This document shows, in pieces, positions 8,499-17,462 of a DNA stretch of 64,000 nt. The stretch spans positions 95,070-159,069 of the forward strand of contig JAEWTL010000127.1 of the NCBI GenBank assembly GCA_023459495.1, read 5' to 3'. Source of the DNA: Bacillota bacterium (GTDB lineage: Bacteria; Bacillota; Clostridia; Christensenellales; SZUA-584). Below the pieces are notes generated by a model that was not told the DNA's origin, ran no database searches, and saw only the letters and a list, made by a program, of their open reading frames with translations. How positions within the stretch are numbered: the first letter of the stretch is position 1; every line of letters starts with the position of its first letter. The position numbers and the translations under genes were made by a program.

Positions 8499-9731
8499 AT
8501 GGATCTATCCGTTTATCGCCCGCTCAAAACACAAAAGCAATACTTAAAGTTGATCGCCGCAAACGTGATCAACCGTTTCGGAGATTCGATCGATGCGATT
8601 GCGTTTTCCTTGGCGATGTATGCCATCACGGGCAGTGCGGCGCTGATGGCGCTCATCATTGGCCTTAACTACATCCCGACGATACTGCTGCAGCCCATCT
8701 CCGGCGCGATTGTAGACCGCATTCACAAGAAACGGGTAATGGTGCTGTGCGACATCGGGCGTGGCATAGTCGTGGTTTTCACCGTGGCGTCACTGCTGCT
8801 TCACTGGGCGACGCCGGGCTTGCTCATCGTTATCACCATGCTCAACTCCACGCTTGAGTCGCTGCGCATGCCCGCGGGCATCGCCTTCACACCCACGATA
8901 CTCAGTAGTGAGCTTTATACCCCCGGGACAGCGCTCAATTCCACGCTGTCACGCATCAGCGAAGTGGTGGGGCTGGTTGCCGCGGGCGCAGTGGTCGCCC
9001 TCATTGGCATGGAAGGCGCGCTGCTCATCGATGCGGCCACATTCTTTGCCTCTGCCCTGATCATCGCATTCATCCGGGCGCAAGAGACCATAGAGAAGAA
9101 AGAACTCAATCTGCGCGTCGTATGGGACGGTTTAAAGGATGGTTTTGCTTATCTGCGGCCTCAGAAGCTTCTGTTCGCACTGCTGCTCACCGGGATGATG
9201 ATGAACTTTCTGATGGTGCCGCTCAACGTGTTTTCCACCGCCTATGTGGTCGATTCCCTGAAAGGCGGCGCAGAGATACTCTCACTCATCCAGGTCATAT
9301 TGGTGGGCGGCATGGCGCTCGGTTCTTTTCTCACGCCCAAGCTGACTCGCATCCCGCGCATCCGGCTGTTCATTATAGGGGGCATTTTCTCCTCGGTTTC
9401 GCTTGCGTCCTTCTGGCTCATTCCAGGCATCAGTGATAACGTAGCAAAGTACGCTGTGCTGTTCGGAGTGGTTTTCCTGATGGGCGTTTGCATCGGCGTA
9501 CAAAACGTAATCTTCAGTTCGTCGTTCCTGCGGATTGTTTCAAAGGAGTATTTGGGACGCATCGGCGGCATCAGCAACGCGCTGCTCTGCCTCGTGATGC
9601 CATTGGGTTCATTCCTGTGCTCAGGTATAGCCGCTTTTGTCAGCGTGCCTTTCGTATTGCTCATTGCGGGCGGCTTCTCACTGCTGCTATACTTGATTCT
9701 GACGCGCATAAAAGTGCTGGGCGAGATGTAG
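8499..9731 (+). CDS. MFS transporter (second, unlike the first)
   Basis: A 410-residue major facilitator protein with about 12 membrane segments; SGAIVDRIHKKRVMVLCDIGRG is the TM2-TM3 loop. Starts at ATG 8499 after AAAGGAG. It is followed after 10 bases by an ArsR-type regulator gene, so the two form an operon. Substrate unknown; pairing with an ArsR regulator is common for small exporters of toxic compounds. Confidence 0.88.
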   Translation: MDLSVYRPLKTQKQYLKLIAANVINRFGDSIDAIAFSLAMYAITGSAALMALIIGLNYIPTILLQPISGAIVDRIHKKRVMVLCDIGRGIVVVFTVASLLLHWATPGLLIVITMLNSTLESLRMPAGIAFTPTILSSELYTPGTALNSTLSRISEVVGLVAAGAVVALIGMEGALLIDAATFFASALIIAFIRAQETIEKKELNLRVVWDGLKDGFAYLRPQKLLFALLLTGMMMNFLMVPLNVFSTAYVVDSLKGGAEILSLIQVILVGGMALGSFLTPKLTRIPRIRLFIIGGIFSSVSLASFWLIPGISDNVAKYAVLFGVVFLMGVCIGVQNVIFSSSFLRIVSKEYLGRIGGISNALLCLVMPLGSFLCSGIAAFVSVPFVLLIAGGFSLLLYLILTRIKVLGEM

Positions 9732-9741
9732 GAGGTTTACC

Positions 9742-10818
9742 ATGAAGTTCACGATTTCGGACCGGTTGGATTTTCGGTATGAAGCGCTCTGCCTGTTGGA
9801 GCGAATTGCCACGCACCGCGGCGAGGCTTCCAGTATGCACTCCACCATAGACGCTTACTGCAGCTACTACCTGGGCGAGTACAGTCTGACAGATGCAGAG
9901 TCAGCACAGATTGAAGCTGTGCGCGACGCAGGCCGACGTGTCGAGGAAAAGCTGACGATCTCTCAGGAGGATCTCTCCCGGTATTTTATCCCACTTCCTG
10001 AAACTGATCTCTCGCTGGCAGGAGTCCTGTTCCTGATGCATTCGATGTTTAATGCCGAGGGCCCGGATGATGCTTCGCTGATTAACGCGATCCTGACGCT
10101 GGTCGATGCGGACGACGGCAAAGGTGAAAGCCAGCCAGCCACATTTCAGGATTTCACTACCGCAGTTTCCGCCCTGTCCATTCCGGCTGAAACCAAGTGG
10201 GCCTGCATCGAAATTTTCCTAAACTATACGAGCCTTCACGACAGCGCTATGGAGTTCATCAGTTCTGCCGCATCGCTATTCGAGGGCGCTGCCACGCAGC
10301 TTCAGGCTCCGGCAGCCGCATGTGCCGCGCAGCTTGCCACGTGGGATGCATCCGACAGCTTGGATGCCATGTTCCGCGAAAAAGGCCTCACACTTGATGC
10401 CGCTGACCTTGAAATCATTCCGTGCGCCATGCGCTTCTCCGCGATCAGCCTGTTCTCCACCGACTGTATACCGAACGGACAGGAGCACATCGTCATCCGC
10501 TACGGTATGCTGTTTGATCTGCTGGACGCCAAGGCCGAAACGCAGCGCAGCGAAAGCGACGAGTTGCTGCGTTTTGCCAAAGCGCTGGCCGATAAGACGC
10601 GTATGCAGATTCTCTTTGCGCTCAAGGAAGCGCCGCTTTATGCGCAGGATGTCGTTTCACTGACCGGCCTTTCCGCTGCCACCGTATCGCATCACATGAG
10701 TGAGCTCGCAAGCGCCGGGTTCGTCGCGCTCGAAAAGCAAGGAACGCGCATCCTCTACCGGCTGCTTCCAGCAAAGATTAACCGGCTGTCGAGCCTGCTC
10801 AAATCGCTGGCCCCATAA
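9742..10818 (+). CDS. ArsR-type winged-helix regulator with large N-terminal domain
   Basis: A 358-residue protein whose last 90 residues are an ArsR-type winged helix (LADKTRMQILFALKEAPLYA, then SAATVSHHMSELASAGFV). The first 260 residues are helical and match no family I recognise. ArsR proteins are usually 90-120 residues, so this is a long, two-domain form. Start at ATG 9742 behind GGAGG. Cotranscribed with the upstream MFS gene, so it is likely to regulate it; the N-terminal domain may be the sensor. Confidence 0.82.
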   Translation: MKFTISDRLDFRYEALCLLERIATHRGEASSMHSTIDAYCSYYLGEYSLTDAESAQIEAVRDAGRRVEEKLTISQEDLSRYFIPLPETDLSLAGVLFLMHSMFNAEGPDDASLINAILTLVDADDGKGESQPATFQDFTTAVSALSIPAETKWACIEIFLNYTSLHDSAMEFISSAASLFEGAATQLQAPAAACAAQLATWDASDSLDAMFREKGLTLDAADLEIIPCAMRFSAISLFSTDCIPNGQEHIVIRYGMLFDLLDAKAETQRSESDELLRFAKALADKTRMQILFALKEAPLYAQDVVSLTGLSAATVSHHMSELASAGFVALEKQGTRILYRLLPAKINRLSSLLKSLAP

Positions 10819-10876
10819 CCCAGCGCGCATATCCAGCTCTCATTGATTGCTGCGTCAGCATAACGCGGGTTCCATT

Positions 10877-10910
10877 AAAAAAGCCGCGCTTTGTTAACGC
10901 AGCTTTTTTT
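10877..10910. terminator. Bidirectional terminator
   Basis: AAAAAAGC-CGCG / CGC-AGCTTTTTTT hairpin between the convergent ArsR-type gene (plus) and the AIM24-like gene (minus), with T-runs in both directions. Confidence 0.75.
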
Positions 10911-10930
10911 ATGCTTTTTGCAGCCGGAGT

Positions 10931-12571
10931 TTACCCTGAGGCCGGCAGAGTCTGCAGCCAAACCTTACCCGGGCCGGTCAGCGTGGCAAGCAGCCGCCCC
11001 CCGCCCTCCGGAACCGCATCCTGAAATCCGGCAATGACCGCCATCTGGAACGACACCCGCTCTTCCAATGCAGCAAGATGGGCAACATCCGCCCGGATTA
11101 CCTCGCCAGGACCCAGCGTCCGTTCGACGAGGCTGCCTCTGATTGCAATAATCGCAGTCCCCGCGCCTGACATACGCTGAAAAGCAAAATGGTGTTGTGC
11201 GTGTTCACCGCCCAGATGCACAGTGCTGTGTTCAGATAAGCGGATGGTCGGCTGGGCGGCAAGAAACGCCTCTTTCTGTATGATGATCGAAACCGCTCCC
11301 ATTTCGAGACATTGTATCTCTCCCGGGAAGCGCGTCGCAAGGCTGATTTCCTGTCCGGGTGCATTCGCCGTATAGACAGCCATGATTGGCGGACCGGCAG
11401 GCTGCGGGCGGGCCTGTACAGAAATATCGGCACTCATCCAAACCATTGCATCCGGGTGGGTAAAGATGCTCTGGCCTTGATCCATCATAATTAGAACAGA
11501 GGGGAAATTTCCTTCGACGATGCTCGTATGCAGCGGCAGCAGCGGAGCTGCAGGTTTTGCGGCATCGGCCTTCTGCTGTACAGCTGCCTCTTCGGAGCGC
11601 CTGACCGCGGCAGTTTCTTCGACCACATGGGCCGCGGCAGCTTCTTCAGTCATGTGGGCGGCGGCAATTTTATTCGGCAGATGTACATCGGAAGTTTCTC
11701 CGACGAGCCTTCTGATATCGTTGCTTTCGGGTTTCCGGAAAGCGGTTCTCTCCTCAGTCGGCTGTGTATCCCATGTCTTTCGGACATTTTCCCGTTTTAC
11801 CGCCTGTCTTGCCACAGCTTGCGCCGCCTCCATTTTCGCGATGGCTTCATCGAGCATCCGCCTCGCAGCAGCTTCGGCGCCTGCTTTACGCGCCGCTTCT
11901 TCCAGGGCTTTACGGGCAACGGCGCCTCTTTCTCTCGATTCGGCTGACGCCTGTTCCGCAGCCTCCTGCGCGGTGTTGGCTTTCTCTATCGCCTTTTTGG
12001 CTTCGTTTTTTTCGAGATACGCAACCTTGGCCGCGGTGCGTTGGGCTGCTTCCTTTATGGCCCTCTCAAAGTCGTCCTCGGTCTGGTCCACAACCTCCTG
12101 CGCGGCCCGTTCCTGATCAGTCGCCTCTCTGGCAGCAGCCTCTTTCAGTGCCGCCTCTTCGGCTGCAGCTAATGCCTCCTGTTTGACGTTCTTTTCTTTT
12201 GCAATGGCATCCTTTGCAGCCGCGTCCAGCAGATAAGCCTTCTTCGCGGCCTTTTCGGCGGCTTGCCTGATAACCTGATACTCGATCTTTTTTCTTTCCG
12301 CTTCGTCAACGGCAATCTTGCAGGCCGCATCAACGGCAGCGGATTCATCCGAATTGTCTTCGTCAGGGCCGACAGTTCCAGCGGTCTGAACGACGTTATG
12401 CTTCAGCGTCATGGTTTCGTTACCATCATTCCCCTGAAACATCGGATCGGCCATGGTATCGTTACCGGCACAGCCCAGGCGTATTCTGCGGATCCCGGAC
12501 ACCGGCATGCCGCACCCATTACAGACACGGTCGTTATCCTTCAATTCGTATCCGCACGCCTGACAATTCAT
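10931..12571 (-). CDS. Zinc-ribbon, Ala-rich coiled-coil, AIM24-like protein
   Basis: A 546-residue protein of unusual architecture. Residues 3-19 form a zinc ribbon (CQACGYELKDNDRVCNGCG). Residues about 75-290 are a long run of Ala, Glu, Lys and Arg that should form a continuous helix or coiled coil. Residues about 360-546 resemble the AIM24/DUF124 domain (MVWMSADISVQ, GPGEVIRADVAHLAALEE, ending GPGKVWLQTLP). Start at 12571 follows AGGAGGAGG; an upstream in-frame start is less likely. AIM24 domains have no settled biochemical role in bacteria. No signal peptide. Confidence 0.75.
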   Translation of the reverse strand: MNCQACGYELKDNDRVCNGCGMPVSGIRRIRLGCAGNDTMADPMFQGNDGNETMTLKHNVVQTAGTVGPDEDNSDESAAVDAACKIAVDEAERKKIEYQVIRQAAEKAAKKAYLLDAAAKDAIAKEKNVKQEALAAAEEAALKEAAAREATDQERAAQEVVDQTEDDFERAIKEAAQRTAAKVAYLEKNEAKKAIEKANTAQEAAEQASAESRERGAVARKALEEAARKAGAEAAARRMLDEAIAKMEAAQAVARQAVKRENVRKTWDTQPTEERTAFRKPESNDIRRLVGETSDVHLPNKIAAAHMTEEAAAAHVVEETAAVRRSEEAAVQQKADAAKPAAPLLPLHTSIVEGNFPSVLIMMDQGQSIFTHPDAMVWMSADISVQARPQPAGPPIMAVYTANAPGQEISLATRFPGEIQCLEMGAVSIIIQKEAFLAAQPTIRLSEHSTVHLGGEHAQHHFAFQRMSGAGTAIIAIRGSLVERTLGPGEVIRADVAHLAALEERVSFQMAVIAGFQDAVPEGGGRLLATLTGPGKVWLQTLPASG

Positions 12572-12755
12572 GGTGCCTCCTCCTGATCGGCTCAGGATAA
12601 TTAAATTTCGCCGCAAAGCGGCGGTCTGCCAGCAATCAGTTATAATCGTGGTTGTACATATATAACCCGTATTGTGTTTCTTTAATCAGTTTTCTTATAA
12701 AAATGTAGTCCTTTCAGGAAATTTGATTATACCATTAAAGCTCCGCTTTTTAAAT

Positions 12756-12811
12756 ATAAAAACGGGACTGTCCGAATCGGCGTATTTTCTGCCGATCAAA
12801 ACAGTCCCCGT
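12756..12811 (-). terminator. Terminator after the 196-residue membrane protein gene
   Basis: A long interrupted stem: ACGGG-ACTGT (12762-12771) pairs with ACAGT-CCCC-GT (12801-12811) and inner GAATCGGC pairs with GCCGATC. Followed on the minus strand by TTTTTATATTT. Confidence 0.75.
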
Positions 12812-12866
12812 CTTTACATTATAGATATCCATTTTCCTGCCTCACCGGACGCACCGGCACATCCCA

Positions 12867-13457
12867 TTACTTCGTCGAGCGGTATGTCGCCATGTAAACG
12901 TCGTAGCAGCTGTGCTCATGCCTCCGGCCGTTCCAGCCATCCAGAACGGGCGAGCCTTCCCGTACACAATCGAAGAAAGTGTCTTTAACCCGCTTCGAAA
13001 GATACAGCGCCGGAATCAAGGCGATTTCTACTGCCGCCTGCACGATCAGGTATACCATGCTGTCCGGCAGGGCCAGGATGCCCAGCAGCAAGCCGAGCGC
13101 CGCCACGCCGACATACATGGCGCGAAAGCCCCTGCATCGCAGGCAGAACAGCGCAGCGCAGCAGCCCAGCGCCAGAACGTAGAGAATCGCCAGCAGCGTA
13201 CTGCCAGCCAGCAGCGGCAGGCAGGCAAGACCCGCCGCCAGTCGTATCGGGATGACCATCAGCCAGCCGCGGATGCGGTGGCCTGACATATGATTATATC
13301 GTTTCATTTCAATATTTCCTTTCTGAGTTTCCTCATGGCCATAAGCCTGTTTTGCCGCCAAAACGGCTGTCTTTTTCATGCTTCTGTAATCCCGCAGGCC
13401 CTCTGCCCCGCGGAGCGTCCATTCGCCGGTTTGCGGCGAAATCATCGTGTTTTCCAT
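12867..13457 (-). CDS. Small membrane protein, DUF2569-like
   Basis: A 196-residue protein with four predicted membrane segments between about residues 62 and 150 and a short cytoplasmic C-terminus. The segment HRIRGWLMVIPIRLAAGLA resembles the start of DUF2569 proteins. Translation most likely begins at ATG 13457 behind AAAGGAG. A second good start exists at residue 51 (MKRYNHMSGHRIRGW), with AAAGGA nine bases upstream, so the polar N-terminal 50 residues may be optional. Function unknown. Confidence 0.6.
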   Translation of the reverse strand: MENTMISPQTGEWTLRGAEGLRDYRSMKKTAVLAAKQAYGHEETQKGNIEMKRYNHMSGHRIRGWLMVIPIRLAAGLACLPLLAGSTLLAILYVLALGCCAALFCLRCRGFRAMYVGVAALGLLLGILALPDSMVYLIVQAAVEIALIPALYLSKRVKDTFFDCVREGSPVLDGWNGRRHEHSCYDVYMATYRSTK

Positions 13458-13698
13458 CTTCTTCTCCTTTCATTTACGTTAAAAATCCTTTTCAAGGGTG
13501 CAAAAAATACATCTCCCGGAAAACCCGTTTCCCGGAATTTCATTGATTGCCCCATTGCCTGCTTAAACTATGCCCTTCTCCTGTTGATCATCGATAATCC
13601 CTCCCGGTCTGTCTCCTGACGGCTGCATAGCCGCAGGGGACCCTGGCCACCACACTTCACTGACGCAACCGTCAGCGAAGTGCTCAACACATTACTTC

Positions 13699-14928
13699 TT
13701 ACCGCTCCACAGCGTAGAGCGCTTTGATATGGCTGCGGTTGCGGACCACGAGCAGAAATACGCACATGACCCCCAGACCGCCGAATATCACCGATACAAT
13801 CGGATAATGCAGCACCTCTCCCAATGCGCCCGCCACCAGTGACATGATCATCTGCCCCAGCGCAATCAGCGTGGTGAACAGGGCTTCCACACGGGCACGG
13901 ATCTCGGACGGCAGATACTTCTGCACCGCCGCAGCCCGCAGCGTCGCGCTGTTGACGCCGAGGAAGCCGAGGATGAACCGGATCACGATCATCGCGGGAT
14001 ACCACAGCAGCAGCATTACGCCATCGAGCGTCTCGTAGATCAGATACACCTTCTCGGTGATCGCGTAGCGCTTCTCCACCGGGATCTTGACGAAGTAGTG
14101 CAGCAGCCCTCCAAGCGTCCGGCCAATGGTTTCGCTCGTCTGCAGCAGCGACAGCATCGTCGTGGTCAGCCCGTTTGCGCCGCTCTGAAAATGCGCCACT
14201 GTCATCAGATAATTGCCGTTTGCGGTGGCACTGACCACGGCCATATAGCTGTACAGGCTGCGCACGCCTTTCTCGTTCTTCAGGTAGCGGACACCGCCCA
14301 GTATATCGCTGCAGTACACCTTCAGATCGAACTGTTTCTTCTCGCGCTCGCCCCGGTCCGGCGTAATAAAGCGCTCGAACGCCGATGCGATCAGCAGCAG
14401 CATTCCCTCCGCAATGAAGATATACATGATCCCCCAGTTCGAGTACACGATCGCGGCAATCGGTACGATCACCGCAGTAGCCGACGGATAGATCAGCGAC
14501 GATACCGAGTACCCTTTCTGTGTGAACCCTTCGGGGATCAGCTCTGGATACAGCGAGTTGTACGCCAGCGAGTAGATCGTCCCGATGCAGCTCATCATCA
14601 GCCCGAACAGCATAAAGATCGGGTATGAAAAGCTGTCATAGAACAGGAACACCGCAAACCCCAGATCGATCAGGCCGGAGAGTGTATCGAGCCTTACAAT
14701 GATCTTCTGGCGGCAGTGACTGTCGACGAACGGCGCCGCCAGCACGGGCAGCACGAGCGATGGTATCATCATCACCGCCACGAAAACTCCGGTCAGCCAT
14801 GTGGATTCGGTGTTGTCGAATACCACCAGACCCAGCGCGAAGTTCATCGCGGTGCCGCCGATCGCGCTGATGATCGTGCCTGCCGTGATCAGTGTAAAAT
14901 CCTTTGTCCATAATGTCTTCCGCTTCAT
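13699..14928 (-). CDS. MFS transporter, tandem paralogue B
   Basis: A 409-residue major facilitator protein. It begins MKRKTLWTKDFTLITAGTIISAIGGTAMNFALG and closely parallels the upstream paralogue along its whole length (for example YPELIPEGFTQKGYSVSSLI versus YPELIPVGFTQKGYSVSSLI), so the two arose by tandem duplication. The motif-A loop is changed to APFVDSHCRQKIIVR. Eighteen bases separate it from the upstream MFS gene, indicating one transcript. Substrate unknown. Confidence 0.88.
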   Translation of the reverse strand: MKRKTLWTKDFTLITAGTIISAIGGTAMNFALGLVVFDNTESTWLTGVFVAVMMIPSLVLPVLAAPFVDSHCRQKIIVRLDTLSGLIDLGFAVFLFYDSFSYPIFMLFGLMMSCIGTIYSLAYNSLYPELIPEGFTQKGYSVSSLIYPSATAVIVPIAAIVYSNWGIMYIFIAEGMLLLIASAFERFITPDRGEREKKQFDLKVYCSDILGGVRYLKNEKGVRSLYSYMAVVSATANGNYLMTVAHFQSGANGLTTTMLSLLQTSETIGRTLGGLLHYFVKIPVEKRYAITEKVYLIYETLDGVMLLLWYPAMIVIRFILGFLGVNSATLRAAAVQKYLPSEIRARVEALFTTLIALGQMIMSLVAGALGEVLHYPIVSVIFGGLGVMCVFLLVVRNRSHIKALYAVER

Positions 14929-14946
14929 ATAGCCCTGCCTTTGCTT

Positions 14947-16179
14947 TTACGGATTTTCCACTTGGTAGACTTCTTTAATAGCTTTCCTGTTGCGAACCAC
15001 CAGCAGATATACGCACATGAGGCCAACCGCCCCGAATATCACCGATACGAGCGGATAATCCAGCAGCTCTCCCAGCGCACCTGCAATCAGTCCGGTTGCC
15101 ATCTCTCCCAGCGAGATCATCACCATGAACAGCGCTTCTACCCGCGCCCTCACCTCTGAGGGCAGCCGTCGCTGCACCGCCGCCTCGCGCAGCGTCATGC
15201 TGTTGACTCCGAGGAAGCCTACAATAAACTTCAGCACTACCATCAGCGGGTAGGCCAGCAGCAGCATCACGCCATCCACTACGTTATAAACCGTGTACAC
15301 CCACACCGTAATCCTGTAGCGCACCTTGGGCGGTATCTTTACGATGTAGTGCACCAGTCCGCCCACCATACGCCCCAACGTTTCCGCGCTTTGCAGGAAG
15401 GAGAACATGGCAGTGGTCAGCCCTCTTGTGCCGCTCTGAAAGTACGCGACGCTCATCAAGTAGTTGCCGTTGCCGCACGCGATGGACGTGGTCATATAAG
15501 TATAGATGTTGCGCACGCCCTTGTCGTTCTTCAGGTAGCGGATGCCGCCCAGCATTTCGCTGCAATAGCTCTTCAGGCTGAAGCGCTTCTTCTCCCGGCC
15601 GTCCATGCGGTCCGGCGTAATGAAACGTTCGAACGCCGCGGCGATGAGCAGCAGCACACCTTCCGCAATGAAGATGTACTCGATGCCCCAAGTCGTGTAG
15701 ACGATGGCCGCGATGGGCGTGATCACCGTCATGGCTGTGGGATAGATCAGCGAGGATACCGAGTAGCCCTTCTGCGTAAACCCCACCGGGATCAGTTCGG
15801 GATACAGCGAGCCGTAAGCCTGCTGGTACACCGTGCTGATACAGCCCGTCACGAGGCCAAACAGCAAATACATCACGTACGAAAATCCGTACGAGCTGAT
15901 GTATGCCGCAAACGCGAGGTATACGATGCCGTTTGCCGCATCCAGCCACATGATCATCTTCTGGCGGCAATGGCTGTCGACGTACGGTGCCGATATCACC
16001 GGCAGAATCGTCGAAGGGATCATCATCACCGCGGCATATACACCCGTCAGCCACGTGGAGTCCGTATTGTCGAACACCACGAGGCTCAGCGCAAAACCCA
16101 TAGCGGTTCCGCCTATTGCACTGATCACGGTGCCGACCGTAATCAGCGTAAAATCTTTTGTCCAAAGTCGTTGTTTCAT
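14947..16179 (-). CDS. MFS transporter, tandem paralogue A
   Basis: A 410-residue major facilitator protein, first of the tandem pair. Start at ATG 16179, nine bases after GCGGGAT; an in-frame GTG three codons upstream is too close to that site. The APYVDSHCRQKMIMW loop replaces the usual motif A. Two tandem homologous MFS proteins could work as a heterodimer or have split substrates; this is inference. Confidence 0.88.
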   Translation of the reverse strand: MKQRLWTKDFTLITVGTVISAIGGTAMGFALSLVVFDNTDSTWLTGVYAAVMMIPSTILPVISAPYVDSHCRQKMIMWLDAANGIVYLAFAAYISSYGFSYVMYLLFGLVTGCISTVYQQAYGSLYPELIPVGFTQKGYSVSSLIYPTAMTVITPIAAIVYTTWGIEYIFIAEGVLLLIAAAFERFITPDRMDGREKKRFSLKSYCSEMLGGIRYLKNDKGVRNIYTYMTTSIACGNGNYLMSVAYFQSGTRGLTTAMFSFLQSAETLGRMVGGLVHYIVKIPPKVRYRITVWVYTVYNVVDGVMLLLAYPLMVVLKFIVGFLGVNSMTLREAAVQRRLPSEVRARVEALFMVMISLGEMATGLIAGALGELLDYPLVSVIFGAVGLMCVYLLVVRNRKAIKEVYQVENP

Positions 16180-16228
16180 ATCAATCACATCCCGCCGCTA
16201 CACTTCACTGTGTTCGGTGCATCAAAAA

Positions 16229-16256
16229 AGCCAGCCCGCACATATGCGGACTGGCT
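16229..16256 (-). terminator. Terminator after the 46-residue small ORF
   Basis: On the minus strand AGCCAGTCCGCA-TATG-TGCGGGCTGGCT followed by TTTTTT. It separates the small ORF transcript from the MFS pair. Confidence 0.85.
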
Positions 16257-16284
16257 TATCGCTCCTCATATTATGTCGGTATTG

Positions 16285-16425
16285 TCACGTATTCAATTGG
16301 TACCGCCTGAAATTGGGCAGAATTATCCCCGAAAGTTGATTTGCAGAGCTGTTTTCGGTGAAAGTAACGGCCCAGACGTATGCGGTATTCGGGTTTGCAT
16401 TCTCCATGATTCTATTCTTAATCAC
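16285..16425 (-). CDS. Small protein of 46 residues, own promoter and terminator
   Basis: An ORF with a GTG start at 16425, nine bases after a perfect AAAGGAGGTCC Shine-Dalgarno site. The product begins MIKNRIMENANPNTAYVW and ends RRYQLNT; it is polar with a short hydrophobic middle (LSGIILP) and no clear membrane helix. It has its own extended -10 promoter and a strong terminator, which argues that it is a genuine independent gene. No family is recognised. Confidence 0.6.
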   Translation of the reverse strand: MIKNRIMENANPNTAYVWAVTFTENSSANQLSGIILPNFRRYQLNT

Positions 16426-16466
16426 TGTCCGGACCTCCTTTCCTGATTTCGTCAAACGACTCCGAT

Positions 16467-16472
16467 ATTATA
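16467..16472 (-). promoter_or_regulatory. Extended -10 promoter of the 46-residue ORF
   Basis: Minus strand reads TATGG-TATAAT with no clear -35. The start would lie near 16460, giving a 35-base leader to the GTG at 16425. Confidence 0.6.
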
Positions 16473-16557
16473 CCATACGCCTTTAAAAGAAGGGAAGTGC
16501 CTAATTGTTACGTTTGTATGACATTTTCCTTCCCTTTCCATACTTGTCCTATAGCCT

Positions 16558-17115
16558 TTATTGTCCGTCGATGCGCCAGTAGATGCCGTTCTCGCGGGCC
16601 ATCAGCTTTTCCGAGATCATATCGCGTCGCAGCGTACAGAAATCATCGTGAAAGTCCGCAATGATGAGGTTCACCTCTTTCTCGGCATACTTCCTGCCCG
16701 GTTCAAACCGTTTGAGCATCTCCTCCAGCACAATGCGCTTCTTCTTCTGCTGCACCGGGATGGACTTCAGCTTACCGTAATCGAAAAACGAATCAATCAC
16801 CTTCTGCCGGTACTCCCGTTCACGCGCTTCCTGCCGGTCAGCCTCCGTGGACTCCTCGCGGATAAAGTCGATGAGCAGCGCGTCCAACGCCTCCTCGCAC
16901 AGATGATAGACCACGTAGTACTGCTCCTTGCGGCCCACCACCAGCCCCGCGTTCTCCAGTTTTTTCAAGTGAAACGATACGGTGGGCGGGGTTAAGCCCA
17001 GTCGCTCGGCAAGCCGCTCAACGTACATCGGCTCCCGGCACAATGATTTCAGTATCTGCAGCCGCGAGCGGTCCGCCAGGCACTTGAACAGCGCTACCGC
17101 CTTTTCTTCAGTCAT
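16558..17115 (-). CDS. ArsR-type regulator with DUF2087 domain
   Basis: A 185-residue regulator. The N-terminal part is an ArsR winged helix (LADRSRLQILKSL, then TPPTVSFHLKKLENAGLV); the C-terminal 60 residues match DUF2087 (KRIVLEEMLKRF...YAEKEVNLIIADFHDDFCTLRRDMI). Start at ATG 17115 overlaps the upstream stop by ATGA and sits behind GGGAGGCGGG. It probably controls the adjacent MFS pair, but the small ORF and a terminator lie between them, so they are not one transcript. Confidence 0.88.
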   Translation of the reverse strand: MTEEKAVALFKCLADRSRLQILKSLCREPMYVERLAERLGLTPPTVSFHLKKLENAGLVVGRKEQYYVVYHLCEEALDALLIDFIREESTEADRQEAREREYRQKVIDSFFDYGKLKSIPVQQKKKRIVLEEMLKRFEPGRKYAEKEVNLIIADFHDDFCTLRRDMISEKLMARENGIYWRIDGQ

Positions 17116-17462
17116 ACCTGCCCGCCTCCCGTTTGGCGCACCCATTCGTCCATCAGCATCGCCATAGTTTCCAGCTTCGTCTGCTCAATCAACACGGTCA
17201 CGGCGTCGTCATGTGACTGTGCCAACGCAAGCCGATGCGACCACGGAGTGGAAGTGTTCTCCACCAACTGCTTCAGATCCACATCCGCCTGCCTCTGCGT
17301 GGCACGTACCAGCGCACAGAACACGCCGCAGATGTTGCTGCGGACGCGCATCAGGTTTGCCTCGTCTCCACGGCCATCCGCCGCAAGCGCCTTCCCCTGC
17401 GCCAGATACTCATCCCCGCACTGCTGCGCCCATTTCGTTATATCGTTACTCACGGTTATCAT
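17112..17462 (-). CDS. Helical protein of unknown function coupled to ArsR/DUF2087 gene
   Basis: A 116-residue, mostly helical soluble protein (MITVSNDITKWAQQCGDEYL...). ATG at 17462 lies nine bases after GGAGG; a GTG one codon upstream and another downstream are alternatives. The 4-base overlap with the ArsR-type gene indicates translational coupling, so it may be a partner or sensor of that regulator. No known family recognised. Confidence 0.65.
   Translation of the reverse strand: MITVSNDITKWAQQCGDEYLAQGKALAADGRGDEANLMRVRSNICGVFCALVRATQRQADVDLKQLVENTSTPWSHRLALAQSHDDAVTVLIEQTKLETMAMLMDEWVRQTGGGQV

Noticed and set aside
13651..13683. Terminator after the second tandem MFS gene
   Set aside because: A CACTTC-CTGAC / GTCAG-GAAGTG hairpin is present but no T-run follows in either direction, so it is not called.
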